Source: Kribbella monticola (GTDB taxonomy: Bacteria > Actinomycetota > Actinomycetes > Propionibacteriales > Kribbellaceae). Taken from it: a stretch of 64,000 bases of DNA. Each line of letters begins with the position of its first letter. The first letter of the stretch is position 1. Made by a program: the position numbers and the translations under genes. The DNA lies in assembly GCF_003261635.1 (NCBI RefSeq), contig NZ_QFXK01000009.1, forward strand, positions 1 through 64,000. Reading direction: 5' to 3'. Below the pieces are notes generated by a model. That model was not told the origin of the DNA. It saw only the letters and a list, made by a program, of their open reading frames with translations, and did not search any database. Shown in pieces: positions 40,970 through 49,847 of the stretch.

Positions 40970-41803
40970 TCAGGCCTCGTCGCGGGCCATGGCGACCAGC
41001 CGCTGGAGCTTCGCCTGGCTCGGTGATCCGGGCTCGGCCATGAAGACCAGCAGATCCTGGCCCTCGTCGGGATCCACCAGCCGCCGGCTGTACAACTCCA
41101 ACTCGCCCACTTCGGGATGCCGGTAGCGTTTGAGCTCGTGGTGATGGGTGACGTCCACCTCGTGCCGCCGCCAGACCTCCGCGAACTCAGGGCTGACCGC
41201 CAGCAGCGCCTCGACGATCTCTCCGGCGGTGCCTGCCGGTTCGGTCGTGTACGCCGCCCGCAGGTCCACGGTGAAGACCCGGCCGCGTACGTCGTGGTCC
41301 TCGGGCGGATAGATGGCACGCTGGGCCGGGTCGGTGAACCAGCGATAGACCAGATAGCGCGACAGGCCGTCGAACCGGGTGTAGTCGCCGAACAGCGCCT
41401 TCGCCGCGCGGGTCTGCAGCAAGGCCTCCCCGAATCGGGAGAACACGATCGCGGGCGTGTCCGAGAGCTGCTCCGCGATGGTCCTGATGGCCAGACTGAC
41501 CCGGTCGTCCGGCGGAGTACGCCGCGGAGCCGCGTGCCCGCCGAGGGCGAACAGGTGCTCCCGTTCACCCGGGCTGAGCCGCAGGGCCTGGGCCACGGCG
41601 GCCAGCATCTGCTCGGACGGCATCGGGCCACGTTTCTGCTCGAGCCGGCTGTAGTAGTCGGCCGACATGCCGGCCAGCACCGCGACCTCCTCGCGCCGCA
41701 ACCCACCGGTACGACGCCGGGCGCCTCGCGGCAGCCCCACCTCCTCCGGCTGCAGCGCTTCCCGCCGGGCTCGGAGGAAGTCCGCCAGCAATTCACGGTC
41801 CAT
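40970..41803 (-). CDS. XRE-family regulator with MmyB-like ligand domain
   Basis: 277 residues from ATG 41803; the frame is open to 42298 but without homology and across the HxlR gene. HTH: GGLRREEVAVLAGMSADYYS, RLEQKRGPMPSEQMLAAVAQ. The C-terminal two thirds form the PAS-like MmyB domain (TPAIVFSRFGEALLQTRAAK, YLVYRWFTDPAQRAIYPPED, HPEVGELELYSRRLVDPDEG), which in this family can bind fatty-acid-like ligands. It may control the downstream quinone reductase. Confidence 0.88.
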   Translation of the reverse strand: MDRELLADFLRARREALQPEEVGLPRGARRRTGGLRREEVAVLAGMSADYYSRLEQKRGPMPSEQMLAAVAQALRLSPGEREHLFALGGHAAPRRTPPDDRVSLAIRTIAEQLSDTPAIVFSRFGEALLQTRAAKALFGDYTRFDGLSRYLVYRWFTDPAQRAIYPPEDHDVRGRVFTVDLRAAYTTEPAGTAGEIVEALLAVSPEFAEVWRRHEVDVTHHHELKRYRHPEVGELELYSRRLVDPDEGQDLLVFMAEPGSPSQAKLQRLVAMARDEA

Positions 41804-41841
41804 CACTTCAGCCCGCCTCAGTCGGTCCGGTTGCGCCACCT

Positions 41842-42189
41842 TCATGCCTTCGCGGGATTCTGATCGTCCTGTTCTTCCGCCCAGGTGTTCGCCCATTCGT
41901 TGAGCGGTTGGAGGGCCTGACTGAGGGCTGCCCCCAGGCGAGTGAGCTCGTAGCCGTCGGTTGAGGGGGCGATGATCCCGCTTGCCGTGAGTTCGCGAAG
42001 CCGCTGGTAGAGGACGCTGGATGACATTCCTTCGCACTGTGCCAGCAGCGCGCGGGCGCCGAGCGGCCCCGCACGCAGCTCCCAGAGAACGCGCAGCGCC
42101 CATCGACGGCCGAAGAGGTCCATCGCGGCCATGATCGGAAGGCCGGTCGTCGATCCTCGAACCGGCCTGCCTGGGCGCGGCGTCGGCAT
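41842..42189 (-). CDS. HxlR-family regulator
   Basis: 115 residues. The winged-helix core is AAMDLFGRRWALRVLWELRA, GPLGARALLAQCEGMSSSVL, YQRLRELTASGII, YELTRLGAALSQAL. HxlR proteins respond to electrophiles or aldehydes in several bacteria. It is divergent from the DUF1330 gene, and two identical-arm operators (42202-42251) lie between them. Confidence 0.9.
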   Translation of the reverse strand: MPTPRPGRPVRGSTTGLPIMAAMDLFGRRWALRVLWELRAGPLGARALLAQCEGMSSSVLYQRLRELTASGIIAPSTDGYELTRLGAALSQALQPLNEWANTWAEEQDDQNPAKA

Positions 42190-42201
42190 GATCCTCCTTG
42201 C

Positions 42202-42251
42202 GTTTCGTTATTCGAAACACTAGCATCCCTGCATGTTTCGAATTTCGAAAC
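42202..42251. promoter_or_regulatory. Twin operators GTTTCG-N5-CGAAAC
   Basis: Two perfect inverted repeats, 42202-42218 and 42235-42251, with identical arms and five-base spacers, 33 bases centre to centre (three helical turns). They sit between the HxlR regulator and the divergent DUF1330 gene and are very probably HxlR binding sites. Confidence 0.8.
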
Positions 42252-42290
42252 AATCTCAACGGTTCACTTCGTTCCAGCACTGGAGGTTCG

Positions 42291-42584
42291 ATGCCCAAGG
42301 GCTACTGGGTCAGCGTTTACCGCACCATTTCAGACCCTGAGAAGCTGGCTGCTTACAACGAGTTGGCCCGTTCGGCCGTCCTGGCTTTTGGCGGGCGGAC
42401 CCGCATTCGTGGCGGTCAGGTTGTGGCGTACGACGCCGGAATCGCCGAGCGCACCATCCTGGTCGAGTTCGACAGCTTCGAGCAGGCCGTCGCGGCACGC
42501 GAGAGTGCGGCCTACCAGGAGGCGCTGGTCGCCCTCTCCGACGGCGTCGAGCGCGACTTCCGCATCGTCGAAGGCGTCGACTGA
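42291..42584 (+). CDS. DUF1330 family protein
   Basis: 97 residues from ATG 42291 (GGAGG upstream). It has the ferredoxin-like DUF1330 pattern: KGYWVSVYRTISDPEKLAAY, FGGRTRIRGGQVVAYD, RTILVEFDSFEQAVAARESA, YQEALVAL. Members are small dimeric alpha-beta barrel proteins of unclear function, sometimes acting on reactive small molecules. Likely the direct target of the HxlR regulator. Confidence 0.9.
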   Translation: MPKGYWVSVYRTISDPEKLAAYNELARSAVLAFGGRTRIRGGQVVAYDAGIAERTILVEFDSFEQAVAARESAAYQEALVALSDGVERDFRIVEGVD

Positions 42585-42610
42585 CGGAGGTCCGGCCGGA
42601 GGTTCGTTGG

Positions 42611-42627
42611 GGAACTGATATAGTTCC
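42611..42627. promoter_or_regulatory. Operator-like repeat GGAACT-N5-AGTTCC before the MarR gene
   Basis: Perfect 6-bp arms ending three bases before the ATG at 42631, around a TATAGT-like promoter element. Position suits autorepression by the MarR protein. Confidence 0.7.
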
Positions 42628-42630
42628 TGC

Positions 42631-43101
42631 ATGGAAGGAAATGATTCGGTCTGGAGCATCGTCCGGTCGCTGCACCGGGCGGCGCAGGTGCAACGACGGG
42701 GTGCGGCGGCTTCGAAGATCGGTCCGGTCGCTCTCGGCGTACTGAACCTGGCTGCGCAGGGCGCCGTGCGGCCGAGCGTGGCGGCGGAGGAGCTGGATGT
42801 TCCACCGCAGTCGGTGACACGGGCGGTCGCGGAGCTGGAGGCGGCCGGATGGGTACGCCGCGTCGGTGACGCCGCCGACGGGCGGGCATATGTGATCGAG
42901 GCGACCGCTGCCGGGCGCCGGGAGCGTAAGCGGTTCCAGAACGAGTTGATCGCGCGCTTCTCGAGTCACCTCGCGGGCTGGAAGCCTGAGGAGATCCGTC
43001 GGTTCGCCGGCCAGCTCGACAGCCTGGTGACTTCGCTCGCCTCCGACCTGCCCGTCCATCCGAAGCCGGAGCGGAAGCCGAATGCGTGGAGGACCTTGTG
43101 A
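42631..43101 (+). CDS. MarR-family regulator
   Basis: 156 residues. Winged helix: AAQGAVRPSVAAEELDVPPQ, SVTRAVAELEAAGWVRRVGD, AADGRAYVIEATAAGRR. It shares TGATG with the monooxygenase start downstream, so both are one operon. It probably responds to an aromatic substrate of that enzyme. Confidence 0.9.
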   Translation: MEGNDSVWSIVRSLHRAAQVQRRGAAASKIGPVALGVLNLAAQGAVRPSVAAEELDVPPQSVTRAVAELEAAGWVRRVGDAADGRAYVIEATAAGRRERKRFQNELIARFSSHLAGWKPEEIRRFAGQLDSLVTSLASDLPVHPKPERKPNAWRTL

Positions 43102-44636
43102 TGACCACGGGCGATGACGTCGAGGTGATCGTCGTGGGCGCGGGGCTGACGGGACTTGCTGCGACGGCGTTCCTCGCGCAGCAGGGGGTTCGGGTGCTGA
43201 CGGTCGATCAGCATCCGGGTACTTCGGTGCATCCGAAGGCGCGGCTGGTGAATGTCCGCTCCATGGAGCTGTATCGCGCCTTGGGAGTCGAGTCGGAGGT
43301 GCGTGCGGCAGGCGAGCCGAACAGAGGTTTCCAGGTCGCCGGCACCCTGGCGGCTGACTGGGAGCAGTGGATCGCACCGCCCGCGGACGAGTCGGATGCT
43401 GCAGGTCTGAGCCCGACCGTCGCGTACTCGTGTGACCAGCAGCGTCTGGAACCGATCTTGCTGCGACGCGCGCGAGAACTGGGCGCGACCGTTCGGTTCG
43501 ACACCACCGCCGTCCTGACTGAGCCCATCGACGGGCAGCCGACGGTCACCTTGCACGGGAAGGGCGGCGAGGAGACCGTCGTACGCGCTCGGTTCGTCAT
43601 CGCCGCCGACGGGGCCCGCAGCACCATCCGCACGCGGCTCGGTATCGCGCTGCGCGGTGAGAAGGTCGAGGGTGAGTCGGTCAGCGCCGTCTTCCGGGCC
43701 GACCTCGAACCGGCGCTGCGCGGGCGGCAGGTCAACGCGATCATGTGCCGCGATGCAGCCGCATTCCTGTTCGCCCGCGGTACCGAGAACGACCGGTCCT
43801 GGCAGCTCGGCACCTACCTGCGGCCCGGATGGGAGGCGCTGGCGCCGGACGCGCTGAGCGACCAACTGACCGAGATCATCCGAGCCGCCACCGGCCTGCC
43901 GGACCTGCGTCCGGTGATCGAGGACACCGCACGGTGGACGACCGGCGCCTACGTCGCCGACCGATTCACCGTCGGTCCGGTGTTCCTGATCGGAGACGCG
44001 ATCCACATCATGCCGCCGTACGGCGGTTTCGGCGGCAACACCGGGGTGCAGGATGCCCACAACCTCGCGTGGAAGATCGCGGCCGTGTGCCGCGGCGATG
44101 CCACCGACGCCCTGCTGGACACCTATGAATCCGAACGGCGACCGATCGTCGAACTGACTGTCGAGCAAGCCCTGCTGCGCTCCCGGAAGACGCCGGGGCA
44201 AGCACCACCACCGGCGCAGATCGACGCCATCGGTATCGCGCTCGGCTTTCACTACGGACGCGACGGCGGCGTCCCGGTCGAGAATCCCGTCAACCCCAGC
44301 GGAGAACCAGGGACGCGGGCACCACACGTGCTCCTTGCCGACGGCCGCAGCACCATCGACCTCCTCGATCCCGTCCGCTTCACTCTCATCGGGCCTCACA
44401 CCAGCCGCGTACTGCGGGAACTCGCCGAGCATCCGACCGACCTCGTCGCGACCGCCGCCGTCGACGCCAGCGTCCTCGACTCATCTCAGCGCAAACGCTG
44501 GGACGGCATCTACGAGACGAACGGGACCGGCGGCCTCCTCGTCCGACCCGACGGCGTCATCCAGGCAAGGATCGAAACCAGCTCCGACCTGCACGATGCG
44601 CTGGCGATGGACCAGTCGGTTCAAGGTGCTTTCTAG
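43101..44636 (+). CDS. FAD-dependent aromatic monooxygenase (PHBH/PheA family)
   Basis: 511 residues from ATG 43101 (GGAGG eight bases upstream). FAD motif VEVIVVGAGLTGLAATAFLA, then PKARLVNVRSMELYRALGVE, the DG motif FVIAADGARSTIRTRLGIAL and the GD motif FLIGDAIHIMPPYGGFGGNT with DAHNLAWKIAAV. A C-terminal thioredoxin-like region follows as in phenol hydroxylases and polyketide hydroxylases. It would hydroxylate an aromatic ring with NAD(P)H and oxygen. Gene context (MarR before, esterase after) suggests detoxification or catabolism rather than antibiotic synthesis. Confidence 0.92.
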   Translation: MTTGDDVEVIVVGAGLTGLAATAFLAQQGVRVLTVDQHPGTSVHPKARLVNVRSMELYRALGVESEVRAAGEPNRGFQVAGTLAADWEQWIAPPADESDAAGLSPTVAYSCDQQRLEPILLRRARELGATVRFDTTAVLTEPIDGQPTVTLHGKGGEETVVRARFVIAADGARSTIRTRLGIALRGEKVEGESVSAVFRADLEPALRGRQVNAIMCRDAAAFLFARGTENDRSWQLGTYLRPGWEALAPDALSDQLTEIIRAATGLPDLRPVIEDTARWTTGAYVADRFTVGPVFLIGDAIHIMPPYGGFGGNTGVQDAHNLAWKIAAVCRGDATDALLDTYESERRPIVELTVEQALLRSRKTPGQAPPPAQIDAIGIALGFHYGRDGGVPVENPVNPSGEPGTRAPHVLLADGRSTIDLLDPVRFTLIGPHTSRVLRELAEHPTDLVATAAVDASVLDSSQRKRWDGIYETNGTGGLLVRPDGVIQARIETSSDLHDALAMDQSVQGAF

Positions 44637-45637
44637 CTGGTGAGTGTTTCGGCCAGCCAGTCGAAGGAGAATCGCCCGGAGACGGCATGTTCGACTCCGG
44701 GCACGAGATCGGTTCGGAAGCGGTCGGTGGCGGCGAGGTCGGTGTAGGCCTTCGACACCGCGTCGACGGCCTGCCGGAAGCCGGACGCGGGGAAGATCGG
44801 ATCGTCCGCACCCAGTTCGAGGAAGAGCGGCCGAGGCGCCAGCAATGCCAGTAGATCAGGCTGGTCGGCCACGGCAAGCAGTCCGGGAGCGAAGTTGCAC
44901 GCACAGTGTCGTACCGCCAGAAAGCTGTCGGCAAAGGTGTTGGCGAAGCCGCAAAGCACGCCGGCCTTGATTCGTTCGTCCAGCGCCATGGCGATCAGCG
45001 ACCACAGCGAGCCGCCCGAATGACCGAAGACGCCAACACGATCGGGATCGACCTCGGGATGCGCCAGCATGGCATCGACCACCCCTGACAACTCCGCGAC
45101 TCTCAGGCCGGTCAGCGTGTAGCCGCTCATCAGCAACTCCATCGAGAGCCGATAGCAGGAACTGGTTGCCTCCGGGTCGTAGACCCGATCGACGTCGGTC
45201 ATCCGTTCACCGAAGCCCACCACGTCGGGCGCAACGACGACCAGCCCTTTGCGGACAAGTCGTACCGCGAACCGACCGTACAGATCGTTGCCGTCGGCAT
45301 CAGGTACGCCGTCGGGTCGCAACCCGATGATCTGCCGGCTCCCATATCCATGCCCGTGCACCGCAAGCACCGCGGGCGCCGGACCGCGCAACCCAGCTGG
45401 GACAAGCACATAGGCGTTGAACCGAACTCCGGGCAACACCTCGAGCTCGACCCGATCACGCCGGTAGCCATCACACGCCACCCGGTCGACCAGCGACATC
45501 ACCGGAACCGAGGACCGGTCGAAGGGAGCCACCAACGACCGCAAATAGGCCATCCGCTCCGCAGCCGAAACGCTGCCGCGCGCCACCGCCGCGCGAGCCC
45601 TCAACCCGGCCAACACTCCGTCGACCCCTTCACCCAT
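44633..45637 (-). CDS. Alpha/beta hydrolase (dienelactone hydrolase/acetyl-esterase-like)
   Basis: 334 residues, no signal peptide. Motifs: APAVLAVHGHGYGSRQIIGL, GLVVVAPDVVGFGERMTDVD, nucleophile elbow VGVFGHSGGSLWSLIAMALD, acid residue in LELGADDPIFPASG, histidine in PGVEHAVSGRFSFDW. This is close to the Abhydrolase_7/AXE1-like group. It converges on the monooxygenase gene with a four-base overlap of stops, so it is not in that operon. Confidence 0.87.
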   Translation of the reverse strand: MGEGVDGVLAGLRARAAVARGSVSAAERMAYLRSLVAPFDRSSVPVMSLVDRVACDGYRRDRVELEVLPGVRFNAYVLVPAGLRGPAPAVLAVHGHGYGSRQIIGLRPDGVPDADGNDLYGRFAVRLVRKGLVVVAPDVVGFGERMTDVDRVYDPEATSSCYRLSMELLMSGYTLTGLRVAELSGVVDAMLAHPEVDPDRVGVFGHSGGSLWSLIAMALDERIKAGVLCGFANTFADSFLAVRHCACNFAPGLLAVADQPDLLALLAPRPLFLELGADDPIFPASGFRQAVDAVSKAYTDLAATDRFRTDLVPGVEHAVSGRFSFDWLAETLTS

Positions 45638-45696
45638 CTCCGCATCTTAGACACGAACCCCCAAGGCCCGGCCTGCAAAGCTTTGCTGAGCCGGCT

Positions 45697-46542
45697 TCAC
45701 CTCGGTTCGGGGGACGGGAGTGTTCCCCGGATCCTCGCGGCGTGGTCCGGGACCAGGGTCTGCATCTCGCGCGGCGTACGTTCGTAGCCCTTGGACGGAG
45801 GTCGTGGCGGTAGTTCGAGCGGCGGTCGCTGGACCTCGTGGTAAGGAACGGTCGACAGCAGGTGCGCGATCATGTTGATCCGCGCCGACCGCTTGTCCTC
45901 GCTTTCCACGACGTACCACGGTGCCTCCGGTACGTCGGTGTGCACGAACATCTCGTCCTTCGCGCGCGAGTAGTCCTCCCACCGAGCGATCGACTCGAGA
46001 TCCATCGGGGACAGCTTCCAACGGCGCATCGGGTCCTCGAGCCGGCTGCGGAACCGCTTCTCCTGTTCGTTGTCGCTGACCGAGAACCAGTACTTGCGCA
46101 ATTCGATGCCTTCTTCGACCAGCAGTCGCTCGAAGATCGGGCACTGGTGCAGGAATCGCGTGTACTCCTTGTTGGTGCAGAACCCCATCACGCGCTCGAC
46201 ACCGGCCCGGTTGTACCAGCTGCGGTCGAACAGCACGATCTCCCCGGCTGCCGGGAGGTGCTCGATGTAGCGCTGGAAGTACCACTCGGTGCGCTGCCGT
46301 TCGGTCGGGGCCGGCAGTGCCGCGATCCGGGCGACGCGCGGATTCAGGAATTCGGTCACGCGTTTGATCGTGCTGCCCTTGCCGGCCGCATCCCGTCCCT
46401 CGAAGATCACCACCACCCTGGCGCCCTCGACCCGGACCCACTCCTGCAGCTTCACCAGTTCCGCCTGCAGGCGCAGGAGTTCCCGCTCGTACAGCTTCTT
46501 CGGCATCCGGCCGCCGGCCTTGGCCGACTTGCGCTGGTTCAT
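45697..46542 (-). CDS. ppk2: Polyphosphate kinase 2 (PPK2)
   Basis: 281 residues from ATG 46542 (GGAGGGC upstream; frame open to 46656). Walker A is VVVIFEGRDAAGKGSTIKRV, followed by FDRSWYNRAGVERVMGFC, the lid motif, and KYWFSVSDNEQEKRFRSRLE. The 281-residue single-domain form fits class I PPK2, which phosphorylates NDPs using polyphosphate. Under energy stress it could regenerate GTP or ATP from stored polyphosphate. A clean DosR-type box lies 66 bases upstream, shared with the divergent HTH gene at 46699. Confidence 0.93.
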   Translation of the reverse strand: MNQRKSAKAGGRMPKKLYERELLRLQAELVKLQEWVRVEGARVVVIFEGRDAAGKGSTIKRVTEFLNPRVARIAALPAPTERQRTEWYFQRYIEHLPAAGEIVLFDRSWYNRAGVERVMGFCTNKEYTRFLHQCPIFERLLVEEGIELRKYWFSVSDNEQEKRFRSRLEDPMRRWKLSPMDLESIARWEDYSRAKDEMFVHTDVPEAPWYVVESEDKRSARINMIAHLLSTVPYHEVQRPPLELPPRPPSKGYERTPREMQTLVPDHAARIRGTLPSPEPR

Positions 46543-46607
46543 CCGCTGCCCTCCGCTCTCGTCCTTCGAGCATGGCAGACCCGCCTGCCGATGGGGCCCG
46601 GAATCGC

Positions 46608-46621
46608 GGGACCAAAGACCC
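46608..46621. promoter_or_regulatory. Candidate DosR box (GGGACCAAAGACCC)
   Basis: Both outer half-sites are intact (GGGAC and ACCC). It lies 66 bases before ppk2 and 78 bases before the divergent triple-HTH gene. Confidence 0.65.
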
Positions 46622-46698
46622 TGGTAGGTCCTCCGGCCGCCGACCAGACTCGGCAACCAGTGCAGGCGATGACGTAGCAGCGTCAGGAGGCGGTCGAC

Positions 46699-47247
46699 AT
46701 GATCGGTTTGTCAGCAGGGGAGCGGGCCCGGCTGGAGGAGCAACTCGGCGAGCCGCTGCTGACCTCCGATCCGCTGATCGACATCAAGCAGACCTCGGTC
46801 GTCCTCGGCCTGACCCCCGCCGTCGTGCGGAGTCTGCTGCACTCGGGGGCACTGCCTCGCGAGAACGCAGCGGACGGCCGGCTCCTCACGCGCACGATCC
46901 GGTTGGCAACGGTGCTCGCCTGGGCCAAGTCCCCGCCCCGGATCTCCGTAGCCGCCGCGTCCGGCATCCTCGGCGAGTCGCGCACGGCCGTTCACCGGCT
47001 GACGTCGGTCCGGTTGCTGACCTGGTACGGGGGCCCGTTGCCGCTGGTCCGCGACGAGGTCGAGGACCTGGCCCAGCAGCGACTCGACTGGCTCACTTTG
47101 GCACAGGCTGCCGGCGCGCTGGCGATATCGCCAGAGAAGGTCCACCGGCTGCTGGCGTCGGGCGAGTTGAAGCACACCGGCGACGTCAGCCGACCGGTCG
47201 ACAAGGCACAGGTACCGTCGCCGGAGCGTACCGCCGTACCGACCTGA
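46699..47247 (+). CDS. Protein with three repeated MerR/excisionase-like helix-turn-helix units
   Basis: 182 residues. Three successive segments share one plan: LIDIKQTSVVLGLTPAVVRS with LLHSGALPRE (about 26-54); ISVAAASGILGESRTAVHRL with TSVRLLTWYGG (about 81-111); and LTLAQAAGALAISPEKVHRL with LASGELKHT (about 131-159). Each resembles the HTH of excisionases and MerR-type winged helices, where an alanine-rich helix is followed by L-S/T-x-x-x-V-x-R-L-x-x-x-G-x-L. I know no named family with three such units. It is divergent from ppk2, shares its DosR-type box, and ends at a strong terminator. DNA binding is likely; its target is unknown. Confidence 0.7.
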   Translation: MIGLSAGERARLEEQLGEPLLTSDPLIDIKQTSVVLGLTPAVVRSLLHSGALPRENAADGRLLTRTIRLATVLAWAKSPPRISVAAASGILGESRTAVHRLTSVRLLTWYGGPLPLVRDEVEDLAQQRLDWLTLAQAAGALAISPEKVHRLLASGELKHTGDVSRPVDKAQVPSPERTAVPT

Positions 47248-47270
47248 TGAGCGCAGTACCAGTGGCCTGA

Positions 47271-47315
47271 CCACCTGCGCCTCGACGACCGAGGCGCAGG
47301 TGGTTCCTTTTATTT
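47271..47315 (+). terminator. Rho-independent terminator
   Basis: A perfect 14-bp stem CCACCTGCGCCTCG/CGAGGCGCAGGTGG with a five-base loop, followed by TTCCTTTTATTT. It closes the 46699-47247 gene and runs into the 3' end of the convergent phosphoketolase gene. Confidence 0.9.
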
Positions 47316-49715
47316 GCTGAGAGCAACGACCGTTGGCGTCTTGTCCTGGAGTGGCCAGTGCCAGTCGCGGATTTCGGGGAGGTCGTCGCCGTGGTCGAGG
47401 ATGTAGGCGTGGTGGCGTGCTCGCTGGTCGATCAGCCACTGGCGGAACTCGACCGCGCGTTGCGCCAGTCCGGGCACCCGGTCGATCACGTCCATCGCGA
47501 GGTGGAACCGGTCGAGGTCGTTGCGGACCACCATGTCGAACGGTGTCGTGGTCGTGCCTTCCTCCTTGTACCCGCGGACGTGCAGGTTGTCGTGCCCGGT
47601 ACGCCGGTAGGTCAGCCGGTGGATCAGCCACGGATACCCGTGGTACGCGAAGACGACCGGCTTGTCGGTGGTGAAGAGCGCGTCGTACTCCGCGTCCGTC
47701 AACCCGTGTGGGTGCTCGGCGGCCGGCTGCAGACGCATCAGATCCACGACGTTGACGACCCGGATCTTCAGCTCCGGCAGGTGCTCGCGCAGCAGGCTGA
47801 CCGCGGCGAGCGTCTCCAGGGTCGGTACGTCGCCGGCGCACGCCATCACGACGTCCGGCTCGCCCGCGTCGTTGCTGGCCCACGACCAGACACCCACCCC
47901 ACGGGCACAGTGCAGCTCGGCCGACTCCTGGTCCAGCCAGCTCTCCTGCGGTTGCTTGCCTGCGACAATCACATTGATGTAGTCGTGGCTGGCAAGACAG
48001 TGGGCGGCGGTGGCCAGCAGGGTGTTCGTGTCCGGCGGCAGGTAGACGCGGATCACTTCGGCCTTCTTGTTCACGACGTGGTCGATGAAGCCGGGATCCT
48101 GGTGCGAGAAGCCGTTGTGGTCCTGTCGCCAGACGTGCGAGGTGAGCAGGTAGTTCAGGGACGGGATCGGCCGCCGCCACGGCAGCTTGCGGGTCACCTT
48201 CAGCCACTTGGCGTGCTGGTTGACCATCGAGTCGACCAGGTGCACGAAGGCCTCGTAGCAGGAGAACCAGCCGTGCCGGCCGGTGAGCAGATAGCCCTCG
48301 AGCCAGCCCTGACAGGTGTGTTCGCTGAGGATCTCCATCACCCGGCCGTCGACCGCGAGGTTTTCGTCGGTCGGCAGGACTTCGGCGTTCCAGGCCTTGC
48401 CGGTCACCTCGTAAAGGGCACCCAGCCGGTTGGAGGCCGTCTCGTCCGGCCCGAAGACCCGGAAGTTCTTCTGCTGGTCGTTGGCCTTCATGACATCACG
48501 TAGGTAATCGCCCAGCACGCGGGTCGGCTCGTGCGGACCGCTACCGGGATGCGGTACGTCGACGGCGTACGCCGACAGGTCCGGAAGCTCCAGGTCGCGG
48601 GAGAGCAGGCCGCCGTTGGCGTGCGGGTTGGAACCCATCCGCCGGTCGCCGTCCGGGACCTGGTCGAGCAGCTGCGGTACCGGCGTACCGGACTCGTCGA
48701 ACAACTCGTCCGGTCGGTAGCTGCGCATCCATTCCTCGAGCAGCGCAAGGTGTTCCGGTGACTGCCGTACGCCGGACAGCGGCACCTGGTGAGCCCGCCA
48801 CGTCCCCTCGATCAGGACGCCGTCGACCTCGTGCGGCCCGGTCCAGCCCTTCGGAGTCCGGAGCACGATCATCGGCCACGCGCGACGCGGTGCGGCAGCG
48901 TCGGCCTTGGCCTCGTTCTGGATGTCGGTGATCTCGTCGAGCACCCGGTCGAGCGTCGCGGCGAGGCTCTGATGCACCAGTTCGGGATCGTCACCGGCCA
49001 CCAGGTACGGCCGGTAGCCGTAACCCTGCAGGAGATCGGTCAGCTCCTCGTCGCTGATGCGCGCGAGCACGGTCGGGTTGGCGATCTTGTAGCCGTTGAG
49101 GTGCAGGATCGGCAGTACTGCGCCGTCGGTGCGCGGGTCGATGAACTTGTTCGAGTGCCATGACGCCGCGAGCGGACCGGTCTCCGCCTCGCCGTCACCG
49201 ATGACGCACGCGACGACGAGATCGGGGTTGTCCAGCACCGCGCCGTACGCGTGGCTGAGTGAGTAGCCCAGTTCGCCGCCCTCGTGGATGGAGCCGGGCA
49301 GCTCGGGAGCCACATGGCTCGGAATCCCGCCGGGGAAGGAGAACTGACGGAACAGGTGGTTCATCCCGTGCTCGTCGCGCGGTACGTCGGGGTAGGTCTC
49401 GCTGTAGCTGCCTTCGAGCCAGGTGTTCGCGGCGATCGCGGGTCCACCGTGGCCGGGGCCGATCACATACATCATGTTCAGGTCGCGCTGCTTGATCGCC
49501 CGGTTGAGGTGGACGTACAGCATGTTGAGGCCAGGCGTCGTACCCCAGTGCCCGAGCAGCCGCGGCTTGATGTCCTCGACTTGTAACGGCTTCCTCAGCA
49601 ACGCGTTCCGGAGTAGATAGATCTGCCCTACGGACAGGTAGTTCGCCGCCCGCCAGTACGCGTCCAGCGCCGTAACTTCGGCGGTGGTCAAGGGTTTGTC
49701 TGCGACTTGCTCCAT
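47310..49715 (-). CDS. xfp: Xylulose-5-phosphate/fructose-6-phosphate phosphoketolase
   Basis: 801 residues from ATG 49715 (GAGGAG upstream). It has the characteristic phosphoketolase TPP enzyme motifs: [72 protein letters not shown], the TPP/Mg motif [20 protein letters not shown], and [20 protein letters not shown]. It splits sugar phosphates to acetyl phosphate and a shorter sugar phosphate with no oxygen need and no NAD reduction. No acetate kinase or phosphotransacetylase is adjacent. A DosR-type box lies 63 bases upstream. Confidence 0.96.
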   Translation of the reverse strand: MEQVADKPLTTAEVTALDAYWRAANYLSVGQIYLLRNALLRKPLQVEDIKPRLLGHWGTTPGLNMLYVHLNRAIKQRDLNMMYVIGPGHGGPAIAANTWLEGSYSETYPDVPRDEHGMNHLFRQFSFPGGIPSHVAPELPGSIHEGGELGYSLSHAYGAVLDNPDLVVACVIGDGEAETGPLAASWHSNKFIDPRTDGAVLPILHLNGYKIANPTVLARISDEELTDLLQGYGYRPYLVAGDDPELVHQSLAATLDRVLDEITDIQNEAKADAAAPRRAWPMIVLRTPKGWTGPHEVDGVLIEGTWRAHQVPLSGVRQSPEHLALLEEWMRSYRPDELFDESGTPVPQLLDQVPDGDRRMGSNPHANGGLLSRDLELPDLSAYAVDVPHPGSGPHEPTRVLGDYLRDVMKANDQQKNFRVFGPDETASNRLGALYEVTGKAWNAEVLPTDENLAVDGRVMEILSEHTCQGWLEGYLLTGRHGWFSCYEAFVHLVDSMVNQHAKWLKVTRKLPWRRPIPSLNYLLTSHVWRQDHNGFSHQDPGFIDHVVNKKAEVIRVYLPPDTNTLLATAAHCLASHDYINVIVAGKQPQESWLDQESAELHCARGVGVWSWASNDAGEPDVVMACAGDVPTLETLAAVSLLREHLPELKIRVVNVVDLMRLQPAAEHPHGLTDAEYDALFTTDKPVVFAYHGYPWLIHRLTYRRTGHDNLHVRGYKEEGTTTTPFDMVVRNDLDRFHLAMDVIDRVPGLAQRAVEFRQWLIDQRARHHAYILDHGDDLPEIRDWHWPLQDKTPTVVALSK

Positions 49716-49777
49716 ACCTGCTCCTCGGTCTGTTCGATCGGTACCTCCACCTTGTCGTTCGCCCGCTTCCCGCGGCA

Positions 49778-49791
49778 GGGCCAAAGGTCCA
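49778..49791. promoter_or_regulatory. Candidate DosR box (GGGCCAAAGGTCCA)
   Basis: 13 of 14 positions fit the shared pattern, 63 bases upstream of the phosphoketolase. A weaker second element (GGGACACTGGTCAG) begins at 49800, 22 bases further, echoing the tandem spacing seen at 13716-13751. Confidence 0.65.
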
Positions 49792-49847
49792 CCCCGGCCG
49801 GGACACTGGTCAGGGACCGGCCCCGCGAGGTCGCGTGCCAGGACCTT

